Shown: positions 52,221 to 61,713, counted from the stretch's first letter. The stretch is DNA of 64,000 nt from JBPRGG01 sp051418075 (GCA_051418075.1 JBPRGG010000031.1:1-64000); one strand, 5' to 3'. Notes: generated by a model from the letters alone, not told the origin. Numbers and translations are program-made.

Positions 52221-54646
52221 CACAAAAGTTTTTTATATTTTGCTAATATATTAACTGAAATGGTAGCAAAACTTACTACCGAAATGCTGCTAAGCGGCAT
52301 CAATACTGCTGCCAAAAGAGGTGTCAGTGCACCTATTACAGCAAACGCAAGACCAGCCAGGTTATACAGAAAGGATATGGCAAAACTGGCCAGAATCACA
52401 TATTTGGCTTTGGCAGCCAGGTTTAAAAAATCCGGCAACTTTTTCAGCTGGCTGGCCTGTATGATGATATCGCTGGCAGGTGTAAAAGAAGAAACATCCT
52501 CCACCACAGCCAAACCGAGGTCACTTTGTTGCAAAGCGCCGGCATCATTCAGGCCATCTCCAACCATCATTACTTTGAATTTTTGATGCTGTAGATTTTT
52601 GATATAATCCAGCTTTTGCCTGGGAGATTGGCGGAACAGTAAATTGGTATCCGGTGGAAAAATTTGGCCTAAGTTGTGCCTTTCCTGGTCCTGATCACCG
52701 GAAAGCAGTGAAAGCTTATAGTTTTCCTTCAGATTACCAACTACTTCCAATAAACCAGGGCGATACTGATGACTAAACCTAAAAAATCCTTTAACTTTTT
52801 GGTTAAAACTGATATAAACCAGGGTATTGCCTTTAGAAAGATCAGAAGGAGTAATACCTATAAAACGGGATGAGCCAATCCTGACCAGGTCATCCCGGAT
52901 TACTCCCTTCAGGCCTAAACCAGGCATTTCCTCAAATGCTGTAACCGGTTCGGTTTTAAATTCCGCATTTAGCTGTTCTTCAATAGCATCCAGGATCTTT
53001 CTGCTCAATGGATGGGTAGAATTTAATACCAGGGCCTTCAATTTCATTTTTTCCTGATCAGACAGAGGTTCTCCCTGGTATTCAATTTTTTGAGCGGCAT
53101 TTTCTGTTATGGTACCGGTTTTGTCAAATACGATATGCTGAACCATATTTAAAACTTCAACCAGGTCGCTGTGCTTGAGGTAGAATTTATGCCTGCCAAA
53201 GATCCGGTTTACACTACCGTAGGTAAATGGCACAGAAAGAGAAAGCGCGCAGGGGCATGCCACTATTAGAACTGCGGTAAAAGCATTAAAAGCCATCGAA
53301 ATATCCCGGGGAACCCAATAGATGAAGGCTGCCGCAGCCACCAATAAAATTGTGATAGTGAAATATTTACTGACTTTGTTGATCAATAAATGGGAAAGTA
53401 ATTGCTTATCTTTTTTAAAGCTTTCATGGTTCCATAATTGAGTAAGATAGCTTTGGGATACTTTTTTGATTACCTGTACTTCTATCTGAGGGCCTATCTG
53501 TCTTCCACCAGCATATATTAGATCACCTTTATCCAGTTGTACCGGCTGGGATTCACCGGTCACAAAACTATAATCGATATTGGCATGGTCAGATAACAAC
53601 ATACCGTCACAAGGAATGATTTCCTGGTTGCGGATCAGAATAAAATCATCCTGATTAAGCTGATTGACCGGTGTCACCTGCACCTGACTTTTATTTCTTT
53701 TTAATACAGCCAGGGGAAAATACGATTTGTAGTCCCGCTCAAATGAGAGGCTTTCATAGGTTTTACTTTGAAACCATTTGCCTATTAAAAGGAAAAAGAC
53801 CAAACCGGCTAAAGAATCAAGGTAACCGGCCTGGGACAGTACCAATATCTCGTAAATACTGCGGCAGAATAAAGCAAGTATCCCCAGGGCAATAGGAACA
53901 TCTATGTTAATATACTTTTTCCTGAAACCTTTCCAGGCTGATTTGAAATAATCATTACCGGCATAGAGAAGTACAGGCAAAGCCAGCAAAATATTAACTA
54001 TTGAGAAAAAAGGTTTCAGGTGGGGCTCCTGCAGAAAGTCAATGCCCAGGTAGTCGGGAAAACTCAGCAGCATAATATTGCCAAAGCTGAATCCTGCCAC
54101 CCCAATTTTGATGATCAGGCTCTTTGACTGGCTGGAATCCTTCTTTTTATGGTCATCTTCCAGGCTGATGTGGGGTTCATATCCAATTTCTACTAATAAA
54201 TCAGCCAGCTGCTTTAAGGTTAGTTCAGACGGATCATAATCGATGCTTACCTGTTTTTGTACAAAATTGACCCGGGATCTGATAATATGGGGATGTACTT
54301 TATAAAGGTTCTCCAATAGCCAGATACAGGAGCTGCAGTGAATTTTCGGAATAAAAAAAGTCACTTTGTTAAGCTTCGGACTGGCAAAGTCCATTAATTT
54401 CTGACTAACCTCCTGGTTTTCCAAAAACAGGAATTTGTCTTGTATTCTTCCCTGCTGGTTGCTTCCCGGAAATTTATCCAAATCATAATATTGACAAAGG
54501 TCGTTTTCCTTGAGGATCTCATAAACTGTTTTGCATCCATTACAGCAAAAGTCCTTTTCCTCAAATTGTATATGTTCCCGGTCACACAATTCACCACAAT
54601 GAAAGCATTTTAATGCACTTTTATCTTTTTGATCCTTTACCAGCAT
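52220..54646 (-). CDS. ccoI: Copper-translocating P-type ATPase CcoI
   Basis: An 808-residue P1B-type ATPase supplying copper for cbb3 oxidase. N-terminal metal-binding Cys clusters (CFHCGELC at about 14-21, then CCNGC at 34-38) precede a heavy-metal domain with CSSC at about 104-107. Catalytic parts are intact: TGES actuator motif, the CPC transport motif (ACPCALSL), DKTGT phosphorylation motif, and GDGLND hinge. The N-terminal Cys-rich zinc-finger-like extension is typical of CcoI rather than CopA. First gene of the ccoI-ccoS unit. Confidence 0.95.
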   Translation of the reverse strand: MLVKDQKDKSALKCFHCGELCDREHIQFEEKDFCCNGCKTVYEILKENDLCQYYDLDKFPGSNQQGRIQDKFLFLENQEVSQKLMDFASPKLNKVTFFIPKIHCSSCIWLLENLYKVHPHIIRSRVNFVQKQVSIDYDPSELTLKQLADLLVEIGYEPHISLEDDHKKKDSSQSKSLIIKIGVAGFSFGNIMLLSFPDYLGIDFLQEPHLKPFFSIVNILLALPVLLYAGNDYFKSAWKGFRKKYINIDVPIALGILALFCRSIYEILVLSQAGYLDSLAGLVFFLLIGKWFQSKTYESLSFERDYKSYFPLAVLKRNKSQVQVTPVNQLNQDDFILIRNQEIIPCDGMLLSDHANIDYSFVTGESQPVQLDKGDLIYAGGRQIGPQIEVQVIKKVSQSYLTQLWNHESFKKDKQLLSHLLINKVSKYFTITILLVAAAAFIYWVPRDISMAFNAFTAVLIVACPCALSLSVPFTYGSVNRIFGRHKFYLKHSDLVEVLNMVQHIVFDKTGTITENAAQKIEYQGEPLSDQEKMKLKALVLNSTHPLSRKILDAIEEQLNAEFKTEPVTAFEEMPGLGLKGVIRDDLVRIGSSRFIGITPSDLSKGNTLVYISFNQKVKGFFRFSHQYRPGLLEVVGNLKENYKLSLLSGDQDQERHNLGQIFPPDTNLLFRQSPRQKLDYIKNLQHQKFKVMMVGDGLNDAGALQQSDLGLAVVEDVSSFTPASDIIIQASQLKKLPDFLNLAAKAKYVILASFAISFLYNLAGLAFAVIGALTPLLAAVLMPLSSISVVSFATISVNILAKYKKLL

Positions 54647-54735
54647 GACACATCAAAACTTGAACTGAATTCGAAATTATTAAAATAACCCAACTTTTAC
54701 ATCAAAATTGTGATAAAATCCACTAGATAAATCAA

Positions 54736-54749
54736 TCACCTCCAGGTGA
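54736..54749. promoter_or_regulatory. 14-bp palindrome in divergent promoter region
   Basis: TCACCTCCAGGTGA (6-bp arms around CC) lies between ccoI and the DUF1206 gene. A second weaker symmetric site (ATCA, six bases, TGAT) is at 54701-54714. Either could be an operator, but a palindrome of this length also arises by chance. Confidence 0.25.
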
Positions 54750-54850
54750 AACATTTTTTAACAAGTGCTGTTGAATTTATGTGATAGAATAAAAACGAAT
54801 AAAATTAAATAATTTCATTTTTTTAGCTTAAAATATAAAATTTTTCATTT

Positions 54851-55705
54851 ATGAATGCACCATCACAAGCAGTCAATAAGGCTGATCAGAATAAGGAAAA
54901 GTGGATTGAAAACTATTCCAGAATCGGTATTGCAGCCAAAGGAGCGGTATACTTATTAGTGGGCGGAATTACCCTGGCTGCCGCCCTGGGACAGGGAGGA
55001 CAAAAAACCGACAGAACAGAAGTTCTAAAAACCATCATTGAACAACCTTTTGGACAAATTTTATTAGGTATCATTTCATTTGGTTTGCTGGGTTATGCCG
55101 TCTGGCGGTTTATTCAAGCCATAAAGGATCCTGATGATAATGGAACAGATGCCAAAGGTTTGATCAAAAGAATAGGTATGGCCGTCAGTGGTATTGTGTA
55201 TGCCGGTTTAACCTACTATTCAGCTTCTATGGTTCTAGGCAATTCTTCCGGTAGTGGCAGTGGAGGAGGAGGGGGAGGCTCTTCCAGCAAGGAGTTTTTC
55301 ATCAATAAGTTATTGGAGCAGCCTTTTGGAAAATGGTTGGTAGCCATAGTAGGCGCGATTATTATTATTAAAGGAATTATGCAGTTTTACCGGGGCTTTT
55401 CCGGAAAATTCAAAAAAGATGTAGAGGATGCCGAGGTAGAGGAAAAAGTGAAAAAAACCTACGACACATTAGGAAAAATAGGATATCTGTCCAGAGGGGT
55501 AGTACTTGGTATCATCGGTTATTTCTTCTTTGTTGCGGCCATTCAGGCCAATCCTGATGCAGCCCGTGGAACTGAAGGTGTCTTCAGCTTTTTAAATAAT
55601 ACAGGTGGTCCCTGGTTAATGGGATTAATAGCTTTTGGACTAGCCGGATATGGAGTATTCATGTTTGTTAAAGCCAAATACCGTCAAATGGATCCATTAG
55701 GTTAG
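54851..55705 (+). CDS. DUF1206 family membrane protein
   Basis: A 284-residue membrane protein with three repeated two-helix units, recognisable by RIGIAAKGAVYLLVGG (about residues 22-37), RIGMAVSGIVYAGLTYY and KIGYLSRGVVLGIIGYF (about 203-219). This triple repeat defines DUF1206. Between units 2 and 3 is a Gly/Ser-rich linker (SGSGSGGGGGGSSS, about residues 133-146). Function of the family is unknown. It lies divergent from ccoI; followed by its own terminator. Confidence 0.85.
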   Translation: MNAPSQAVNKADQNKEKWIENYSRIGIAAKGAVYLLVGGITLAAALGQGGQKTDRTEVLKTIIEQPFGQILLGIISFGLLGYAVWRFIQAIKDPDDNGTDAKGLIKRIGMAVSGIVYAGLTYYSASMVLGNSSGSGSGGGGGGSSSKEFFINKLLEQPFGKWLVAIVGAIIIIKGIMQFYRGFSGKFKKDVEDAEVEEKVKKTYDTLGKIGYLSRGVVLGIIGYFFFVAAIQANPDAARGTEGVFSFLNNTGGPWLMGLIAFGLAGYGVFMFVKAKYRQMDPLG

Positions 55706-55731
55706 AAAATAATTAAATTAGCAATTTGTAA

Positions 55732-55764
55732 GCCCTGGTTTATTTTTAGATCAGGGTTTTTTAT
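55732..55764 (+). terminator. Probable terminator after the DUF1206 gene
   Basis: CCCTGGT (55733-55739) pairs with ATCAGGG (55750-55756) with one wobble, followed by six T. Confidence 0.55.
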
Positions 55765-55893
55765 TTACTCTCTTCAAGTTTCCTTCAGATTTTATTCAAA
55801 AACTCTTCAAACAAATGATAAAACATTCATATGATACGTCTTGTTGGCTTATTGTTAGTTGTTGAATATTGTGTAGAACCAAACTAGTCAATT

Positions 55894-58224
55894 ATGTCGT
55901 ACAGATCTTTGTTTCTTTTATTTTTAATGTTTATCTCAATTCATGCTGCAGGGCAATCTTCTCTGACCATTTCCGGCAAAGTGTTAGATAATGACCAGCA
56001 ACCTGTTCCGTTTGCTCAGGTGGCCTTATATGAACCTGACGGGGAAACCCCACTGAAAGGTACTGTAACACAGGAAGATGGTTCTTTTCAACTGATGGCT
56101 AATGAAGGTCAATATGATCTGTCCATTACTTTTGTAGGTTATAAAGACAAAACCATAGAAGATATTAGCCTGAAAAATAGCCCGGCCCGCTTAGGAATTG
56201 TGGAAATAGCCCCTTCTCCCCAACAGCTGAAGGAAGTTATTATTGAAAAAGAAAAGATCAGGCAGCCGGTGACTACTGATCTGGAAGGATTAAATGTCAA
56301 TCCAGAACAAACTATTTCCAATATAGGAGGAAGTTTGCTGGATGTGTTAAGAAACACACCTTCTGTGAATGTAGATCAGGAAGGTAATGTTTCTATCCGG
56401 GGAAGTAGCAGTACCAATGTATTAATAGATGGAAGAAATTCAGCCCTGGCTTCTGATCTGGAGCAAATACCAGCCAGTGCTGTGAAAAATATCAAGATCG
56501 TGAATAACCCTAATGCTAAGTATGATGCTGAAGGTGCCGGAGGTGTAATCAATATTCAGTTAAAAAAGGGAGAAGATAAAGGCACCAATGGAAAAGTGGA
56601 GGGAACCATAGGCACCCGATACCGGATGAATGGTTCATTAAGGTTAAACCATCGGGCTGATCGGTTCAATGTCTATGGCGGATACAGTTATCGCAGCTGG
56701 CCAGGAGTAGGTAATTCACTTTCTACCAGAGAAACATATGACGATAACCGCATTCTGAGACAGATAGGAGATCGCAGCAGAAATGACAGAGAGCATACCT
56801 TCAATTTTGGAGCGGATTACTATTTTGGTAAAAGCAAGATCAGTTATGAAGGCGCAGTAAATATGGAAACTGAGAAAGATATAGATCAGAATGCTACCAG
56901 GTTGTTCAATAGCCAGACCAATGACATTGTACTGGAATACCTAAGGGAAAATACTGAAACGGAAGACAATCATACACTGGACAATGCTTTAATTTATGAA
57001 AGGATCTTTGAGAATTCTGACCGTGAATTCAGGGCAGTGGTTAGTCATTCTTTCAGGGACCAACTGGAAAACCAGGATATAGATGTATATAATAATCAAA
57101 TCATTAAGGAAGGAAATCCTACCGGAATGGAACGGTCAGCCAATGATGAATACAATACCACTACCATACTGCAGGTAGATTACGTGCATCCTTTTGATCA
57201 GGGAAAGCTGGAAGCCGGTTATAAATCTACTTTCAGGTCGCTGGACAATGATTATGACTATGAGATCAGAGATCGAAATACCGGAGTTTGGGTAAATCAG
57301 GATCAGATAAGCAACCGTTTTTTATACAAAGATCAAATTCACGCAGCGTATGCCATCTATTCCCATTCTTTTGACAAACTAAAATTATCCGCCGGCCTAC
57401 GGTTGGAGCAAACCCTGGTGGATACCAAATTATTCGACACCAATGAAGAAAATGAGCAGAACTACCTGAATTTATTTCCCAGTCTGCAGTCCCAATACCT
57501 GCTAAATGACAAACATTCTGTGAAATTTACCTACAGCCGCAGAATAGACCGGCCCGGATCCTGGTGGTTAAATCCTTTTCCGGATATTTCTGATTCCCTC
57601 AATGTGAGGATTGGAAACCCCAATATCCAACCTGAGTTTATCCATTCCCTGGAACTTGGTCATATGGTTAATTTTGAACGGGCTAGTATCACCACCAATC
57701 TGTTCTACCGCCATGTTGACGGTCAGGTGGATTACATTGTCACCATTGACGATGGTATTTCCTTCCGTCAACCCACCAACCTGTTGACCAGTGAAACTTA
57801 TGGACTGGAAATTATTAATACTACGGAGATTTTTCCCTGGTGGAATATGAATGCCAGCTATTCAATTTTCCAAACTTCAGTAGATGGTTCTAATCTTGAT
57901 GCCGATTATACTAATAATGGATTGTCCTGGAATGCCAAACTGACTACAGATATAAGTTTGCCCTACGATATTGACCTGCAATTGACCGGGAACTATACTG
58001 CTCCGGAAATAGAGGCACAGGGTAGAGATCTGGCCCGATACTATTTGGATGTGAGTTTGCAAAGACCTTTTCTGGATGATCAAGCCAATGTCAGCTTATC
58101 CTTCAGAGATGTGTTCGATACCCGGAATTTCCAGGGAGAAAACTTTGGAGAAAATTTCCAGCAGAGATTTAATTACAACCGTGAAAGCCAGATCGTTTTG
58201 TTAAGCCTGGGGTATAATTTCTGA
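55894..58224 (+). CDS. Outer-membrane beta-barrel family protein (TonB-receptor-like)
   Basis: A 776-residue outer-membrane protein. Signal peptide about 1-20; carboxypeptidase-regulatory-like domain about 22-100 (SGKVLDNDQQPVPFAQVALYE); plug-like segment about 120-225 (GGSLLDVLRNTPSVNVDQEGNVSIRGSS, KYDAEGAGGVINIQLKKG); then a long beta-barrel with many D/N/Y-rich strands (YSRRIDRPGSWWLNPFPD) ending in GYNF. The terminal Phe is the outer-membrane insertion signal. No SusD gene is adjacent, so the substrate is unknown. Confidence 0.88.
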   Translation: MSYRSLFLLFLMFISIHAAGQSSLTISGKVLDNDQQPVPFAQVALYEPDGETPLKGTVTQEDGSFQLMANEGQYDLSITFVGYKDKTIEDISLKNSPARLGIVEIAPSPQQLKEVIIEKEKIRQPVTTDLEGLNVNPEQTISNIGGSLLDVLRNTPSVNVDQEGNVSIRGSSSTNVLIDGRNSALASDLEQIPASAVKNIKIVNNPNAKYDAEGAGGVINIQLKKGEDKGTNGKVEGTIGTRYRMNGSLRLNHRADRFNVYGGYSYRSWPGVGNSLSTRETYDDNRILRQIGDRSRNDREHTFNFGADYYFGKSKISYEGAVNMETEKDIDQNATRLFNSQTNDIVLEYLRENTETEDNHTLDNALIYERIFENSDREFRAVVSHSFRDQLENQDIDVYNNQIIKEGNPTGMERSANDEYNTTTILQVDYVHPFDQGKLEAGYKSTFRSLDNDYDYEIRDRNTGVWVNQDQISNRFLYKDQIHAAYAIYSHSFDKLKLSAGLRLEQTLVDTKLFDTNEENEQNYLNLFPSLQSQYLLNDKHSVKFTYSRRIDRPGSWWLNPFPDISDSLNVRIGNPNIQPEFIHSLELGHMVNFERASITTNLFYRHVDGQVDYIVTIDDGISFRQPTNLLTSETYGLEIINTTEIFPWWNMNASYSIFQTSVDGSNLDADYTNNGLSWNAKLTTDISLPYDIDLQLTGNYTAPEIEAQGRDLARYYLDVSLQRPFLDDQANVSLSFRDVFDTRNFQGENFGENFQQRFNYNRESQIVLLSLGYNF

Positions 58225-58262
58225 TAATAAAAGTAATAGCAATACCAGAATACTTTACTGAA

Positions 58263-59627
58263 TCAGATAGCCTTACTAAATAATTTTTCTGTGACTGCCT
58301 TGTTCTGATGCAAACGGGCATCAAAAACCATGGCAATATTTCTAATGAAGGTAAACCCAATTTCGGTAACTTCCAACTGTTGGTCATCATAGCTTAATAA
58401 ACCTTCTTTTTGCATGATTTCCAATTGGTGACGGGAAAATTCAGTAAGGTTTTGATGGATAGATTGGTTAAAATTTGCTTTCCCTCTGCAGGTAAGATCT
58501 AATATGAATTCTTTTACAGCCAGGTCCTGGTCAGTCAGAAAATGTCCTTTTAGTATGGCAAGCTTTTCCCGGAGTGTTTGTTCTTTGTAAGTTTCCACTA
58601 CTTTGTCATTTTGCAGGTAGGCATATTTGGCATCGCTGATAGAAGAGGTGCCTAAGCCCAGCAACAGATCAGTAGGGCAAGTGGTATATCCCATAAAATT
58701 CCGGTGCAGGGTTCCGGCTGCTTTGGCCTTGAATAAGGGATCCTGTGGTAAGGCAAAATGATCCATCCCAACATCAGCATAGCCCAGGTCTGCCAGCTTT
58801 CGTTTGCCCAGTTCATACAATGCTCTTTTTTCAGCGCTGTCAGGTAAATCAGTTTCGGTATACCCTCTTTGGGAGGGCATTTTCCAGGGTACATGGGCAT
58901 AACTGTAAAAGGCAATCCGGTCAGGTTTTAATTCACCTACCAGATCAATCGTGTTGCTGATGATATCCAGGGTTTGAAATGGTAAACCGTATACCAGATC
59001 ATAGTTGACGGAGTTGTAACCTATTTCCCGGGCAAACCGGGTCACATCAACTACCTTCTGGTATGGCTGGATGCGATTGATGGTTTTTTGAATTTTTGTA
59101 TCAAAATCCTGTACCCCAAAACTCACCCTTCTGAAACCCAAATCGTATAAGGTTTTTAAATGATCATAGGTGGTATTATTGGGATGTCCCTCCAGTCCAA
59201 ATTCATGGTCGGGATGTATTTGAGCATTTTTCAGCAATCCTTTGATAAGGATTTCCAGATTGGCCGGACTGAAAAAAGTAGGTGTACCTCCTCCAAGGTG
59301 AATTTCCCGAATGAAAGGAGGCTGATTAAACTGTTTTAAATATATTTGCCATTCCTGCAGCAAGGCCTTGATGTAACTATCTTCCACACCATGATTTTTA
59401 GTAATACGTTTATTACATCCGCAGTAGGTACAAAGGCTTTCACAATAGGGTAGATGAATGTATAAACTAATCCCTTTATCCTGATTGGACTCCAGGAATG
59501 TTCTTTTTACCACTTCCAGCCACTGGTTAGGGTCAGGTTTAATGTCATCCCAATAAGGAACAGTAGGATAACTGGTGTACCTGGGGGCCGGAACATTGTA
59601 TTTATCTATTAAATCTTTAATATCCAT
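58263..59627 (-). CDS. hemN: Oxygen-independent coproporphyrinogen III oxidase
   Basis: 454 residues from ATG 59627 (MDIKDL); a longer in-frame start at 59654 would cover the -7 box. Radical SAM enzyme of heme synthesis that works without oxygen. The cluster motif YCESLCTYCGC has Cys62, 66 and 69; the following Cys71 is also conserved. Gly-rich HLGGGTPTFFS and RVSFGVQDFD match HemN. The C-terminal HemN domain is complete. Placed a few kb from the cbb3 cluster, consistent with microaerobic growth. Confidence 0.96.
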   Translation of the reverse strand: MDIKDLIDKYNVPAPRYTSYPTVPYWDDIKPDPNQWLEVVKRTFLESNQDKGISLYIHLPYCESLCTYCGCNKRITKNHGVEDSYIKALLQEWQIYLKQFNQPPFIREIHLGGGTPTFFSPANLEILIKGLLKNAQIHPDHEFGLEGHPNNTTYDHLKTLYDLGFRRVSFGVQDFDTKIQKTINRIQPYQKVVDVTRFAREIGYNSVNYDLVYGLPFQTLDIISNTIDLVGELKPDRIAFYSYAHVPWKMPSQRGYTETDLPDSAEKRALYELGKRKLADLGYADVGMDHFALPQDPLFKAKAAGTLHRNFMGYTTCPTDLLLGLGTSSISDAKYAYLQNDKVVETYKEQTLREKLAILKGHFLTDQDLAVKEFILDLTCRGKANFNQSIHQNLTEFSRHQLEIMQKEGLLSYDDQQLEVTEIGFTFIRNIAMVFDARLHQNKAVTEKLFSKAI

Positions 59628-59651
59628 GCCAATTATGAAATATATTGCTAC

Positions 59652-59659
59652 CAAAATTA
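59652..59659 (-). promoter_or_regulatory. hemN: Possible -7 promoter box for hemN
   Basis: On the minus strand TAATTTTG, a TAnnTTTG match, 25 bases before ATG 59627. No clear -33 element or FNR-type site nearby. Confidence 0.3.
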
Positions 59660-59721
59660 CATAAACTATTCATATATAGTTCATAATAATTAAGTCTCCA
59701 CAAACCGGCCAAACATTTATG

Positions 59722-60516
59722 TCAAAATCTATAAACGATATGAAACTGGTTCGGATTTATAAAAACCTGGAATTGTTCTCCCAAGCTATCAGACTGGTGC
59801 AAAAAAGGTACCAGATAACCAATTGTAGCACCCATCATGTATCCGGTAATTATATCAGAGGGAAAATGTCGTCCGGAACTGTATCTAAGGTAGCCCGTGA
59901 CGGCAGGAAATGTAAAAGCACCTATCCAGACCATTTTTTTCAGCAATTTATGTTCTGAATAACCGGAAATGATTTTTGCGGTGAAGAATGAAAGTGAGGC
60001 AGCATTTGAAGTGTGGGCAGAATAGAAAGACAACCGGCCATAGGGCTTGATTCTGGTTTCTACCGCTACGTCTTCATTATAAAGGTAAGGTCTTGGCCGT
60101 TCTACTGTTGATTTGATCAGGATATTTATGCCATTGTTGATCAGGGCTACTTCTGATCCCATAAGCAGAATATCCCAAAAATCACTTCTTATGTCTTTAT
60201 CCAAAAAGGTGAGGGTGGGTGCAATTGTAGTAGCTGTCACCAATATATCACTTATTAAATTATGATCATTGGAATACCTGTTCACAGCATTACGATCAAA
60301 GGCTGGTATCTCATTTTTATTTAATTGCTGTAACTCTCCCAAGGATAATGGATCCATCTGGTTCAGCATTATATTACCGGCAATAAAAGCGCTTAGACCG
60401 GAAAATACCAGTGGTAGATCCCTTTCAACAGTGATATGGTAGGGCGAATGGGAATCTGGTTGGGCCGCTACAGAAAAATGAAAAGTTATGGTCAGAAATA
60501 AAAATATTTTTTTCAT
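59722..60516 (-). CDS. PAP2 superfamily phosphatase
   Basis: A 264-residue membrane/periplasmic phosphatase with an N-terminal signal (to VAAQ). The three phosphatase motifs are readable: KSTVERPRP (motif 1), FYSAHTSNA (motif 2, His replacing the usual PSGH pattern with YSAH) and GRHFPSDIITG (motif 3). Family members dephosphorylate undecaprenyl pyrophosphate, lipid A or phosphatidic acid; which one is unknown. The motif 2 variation may affect substrate choice. Confidence 0.85.
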   Translation of the reverse strand: MKKIFLFLTITFHFSVAAQPDSHSPYHITVERDLPLVFSGLSAFIAGNIMLNQMDPLSLGELQQLNKNEIPAFDRNAVNRYSNDHNLISDILVTATTIAPTLTFLDKDIRSDFWDILLMGSEVALINNGINILIKSTVERPRPYLYNEDVAVETRIKPYGRLSFYSAHTSNAASLSFFTAKIISGYSEHKLLKKMVWIGAFTFPAVTGYLRYSSGRHFPSDIITGYMMGATIGYLVPFLHQSDSLGEQFQVFINPNQFHIVYRF

Positions 60517-60644
60517 CTTTTTATTCTACCTTTTGGGTCCGTTTTTGTTAATACTTTTCAATGCTTATCCAGGTATAATTCAGGAGCAGAAATATTCGTT
60601 TACACTTTACAGTTGAAAGTTTTATAAACAGAAGTAGTAATCCC

Positions 60645-60956
60645 ATGAAAATTCCCCGTTCATATTTGAATTTGAAAAAAAGATTTCCCGAACTATTGGA
60701 CCAGGCCCGATCCTGGGATGAAAAAGCCCTGCAGGCAGGGCCTTTAGAAGAAAGGACTGCCATCATGGTTCGTCTGGCCGGAGCAGTTAGTATCCAGTCA
60801 GAGGTAGAAGTGAAAAACCAGGCCCGAAAGGCTTTGGAAGAAGGTCTGGTTATGGATGAATTAAGGCATGTGATCGTATTGTTGGGATCTTTATTAGGTG
60901 TACCCAGTATGGTGCAGGCTTTGTGCTGGTTGGATGATTTGGTGGAACAGGATTGA
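60645..60956 (+). CDS. Carboxymuconolactone decarboxylase (AhpD-like) family protein
   Basis: A 103-residue all-alpha protein; residues about 35-95 (RTAIMVRLAGAVSIQSEVEVKNQARKAL then MDELRHVIVLLGSLLGVPSMV) match the CMD/AhpD fold. The redox CxxC of AhpD is absent (it reads AVSIQSEVEV), so it is probably not a peroxidase partner. Function unknown. Monocistronic; the near-palindrome at 60961 starts five bases beyond its stop codon. Confidence 0.75.
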   Translation: MKIPRSYLNLKKRFPELLDQARSWDEKALQAGPLEERTAIMVRLAGAVSIQSEVEVKNQARKALEEGLVMDELRHVIVLLGSLLGVPSMVQALCWLDDLVEQD

Positions 60957-60960
60957 AATA

Positions 60961-60978
60961 TTGTCAGAATTCTGTCAA
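60961..60978. promoter_or_regulatory. 18-bp near-perfect palindrome (operator-like)
   Basis: TTGTCAGAATTCTGTCAA: 8 of 9 base pairs are complementary about the centre (only T/T at the fourth pair). It lies just after the CMD stop and about 200 bases before the FmdB-like gene. The nested inverted repeat AAATATTGTC (60956-60965) / GACAATATTT (61058-61067) and a second TTGTCAG at 60990 add symmetry. Likely a transcription-factor site or part of a structured RNA leader. Confidence 0.4.
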
Positions 60979-61175
60979 GGACTGATTTTTTGTCAGGTGC
61001 AATTTATAGGGTTACTCAGTTTAGTGGATAAAGTTACCTGATAGTAGCTGACAAATCGACAATATTTCTTATTTTTTATATTGAATAGTATTTTTTAGTA
61101 TTATTATTGCGGTCGAAACAACATCTGATGAAAAAAGTCGTAAAGAATTTTGGTTGTTCATAAAATAATTAAAAA

Positions 61176-61478
61176 ATGCCGACATACATTTACATACATC
61201 CTGATACCAATGAAGAAATAGAAATATTTCATTCCATGAGTGAAGTTAAAAAGCCTTCACTGAAATTGCTAGAGCAGATTACTTTGCCTGATGGCCGGGT
61301 TATGCAGCGGAAAATTGTAGCTCCTGCCCTGGTTGGATTTGACAATTTAGGAAGATCCGTTAAAAAAACAGAAGGTAGTACAGGTGATAAATCCGATAAA
61401 GGTGCAGCTTCCAAAAAAGAAACAACTCCTGCTAAAAAGGAGGCAGCGCCTGCTAAATCAGAATCAAAAGCTGCTTAA
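61176..61478 (+). CDS. FmdB-like protein lacking the zinc-ribbon cysteines
   Basis: A 100-residue protein starting MPTYIYIHPDTNEEIEIFHSM, the beginning of FmdB-type regulators (usually MPTYEYxCxxCG). All cysteines of the zinc ribbon are missing; the protein has none. After about residue 60 a low-complexity Lys/Ala/Ser/Glu-rich tail (KKETTPAKKEAAPAKSES) follows. Possibly a small nucleic-acid-binding protein that has lost zinc binding. Preceded by the structured region at 60956-61067 and followed by a terminator. Confidence 0.65.
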   Translation: MPTYIYIHPDTNEEIEIFHSMSEVKKPSLKLLEQITLPDGRVMQRKIVAPALVGFDNLGRSVKKTEGSTGDKSDKGAASKKETTPAKKEAAPAKSESKAA

Positions 61479-61488
61479 ATATGGATTA

Positions 61489-61521
61489 GGGTCTGTGGAC
61501 GAAACAGACCTTTATTTTTTT
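61489..61521 (+). terminator. Terminator after the FmdB-like gene
   Basis: GGTCTGT (61490-61496) pairs with ACAGACC (61504-61510), followed by TTTATTTTTTT. Confidence 0.65.
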
Positions 61522-61713
61522 ATTTCTGCAAGTTGCTTTTAGAAATAATTGAAAGTGATATAAATAATTTTTTAGCTTAAGATCCTATATTATTACTTAA
61601 GAATAATCATGCTTTGTAGTAGCCTTCCTCATTTTTAAAAAAAATCAGCTAAATCTTTTAAAATAAGTCAGTAATAATGAAATTGGCACTTTATTTTTCA
61701 AAACCAATCATTA

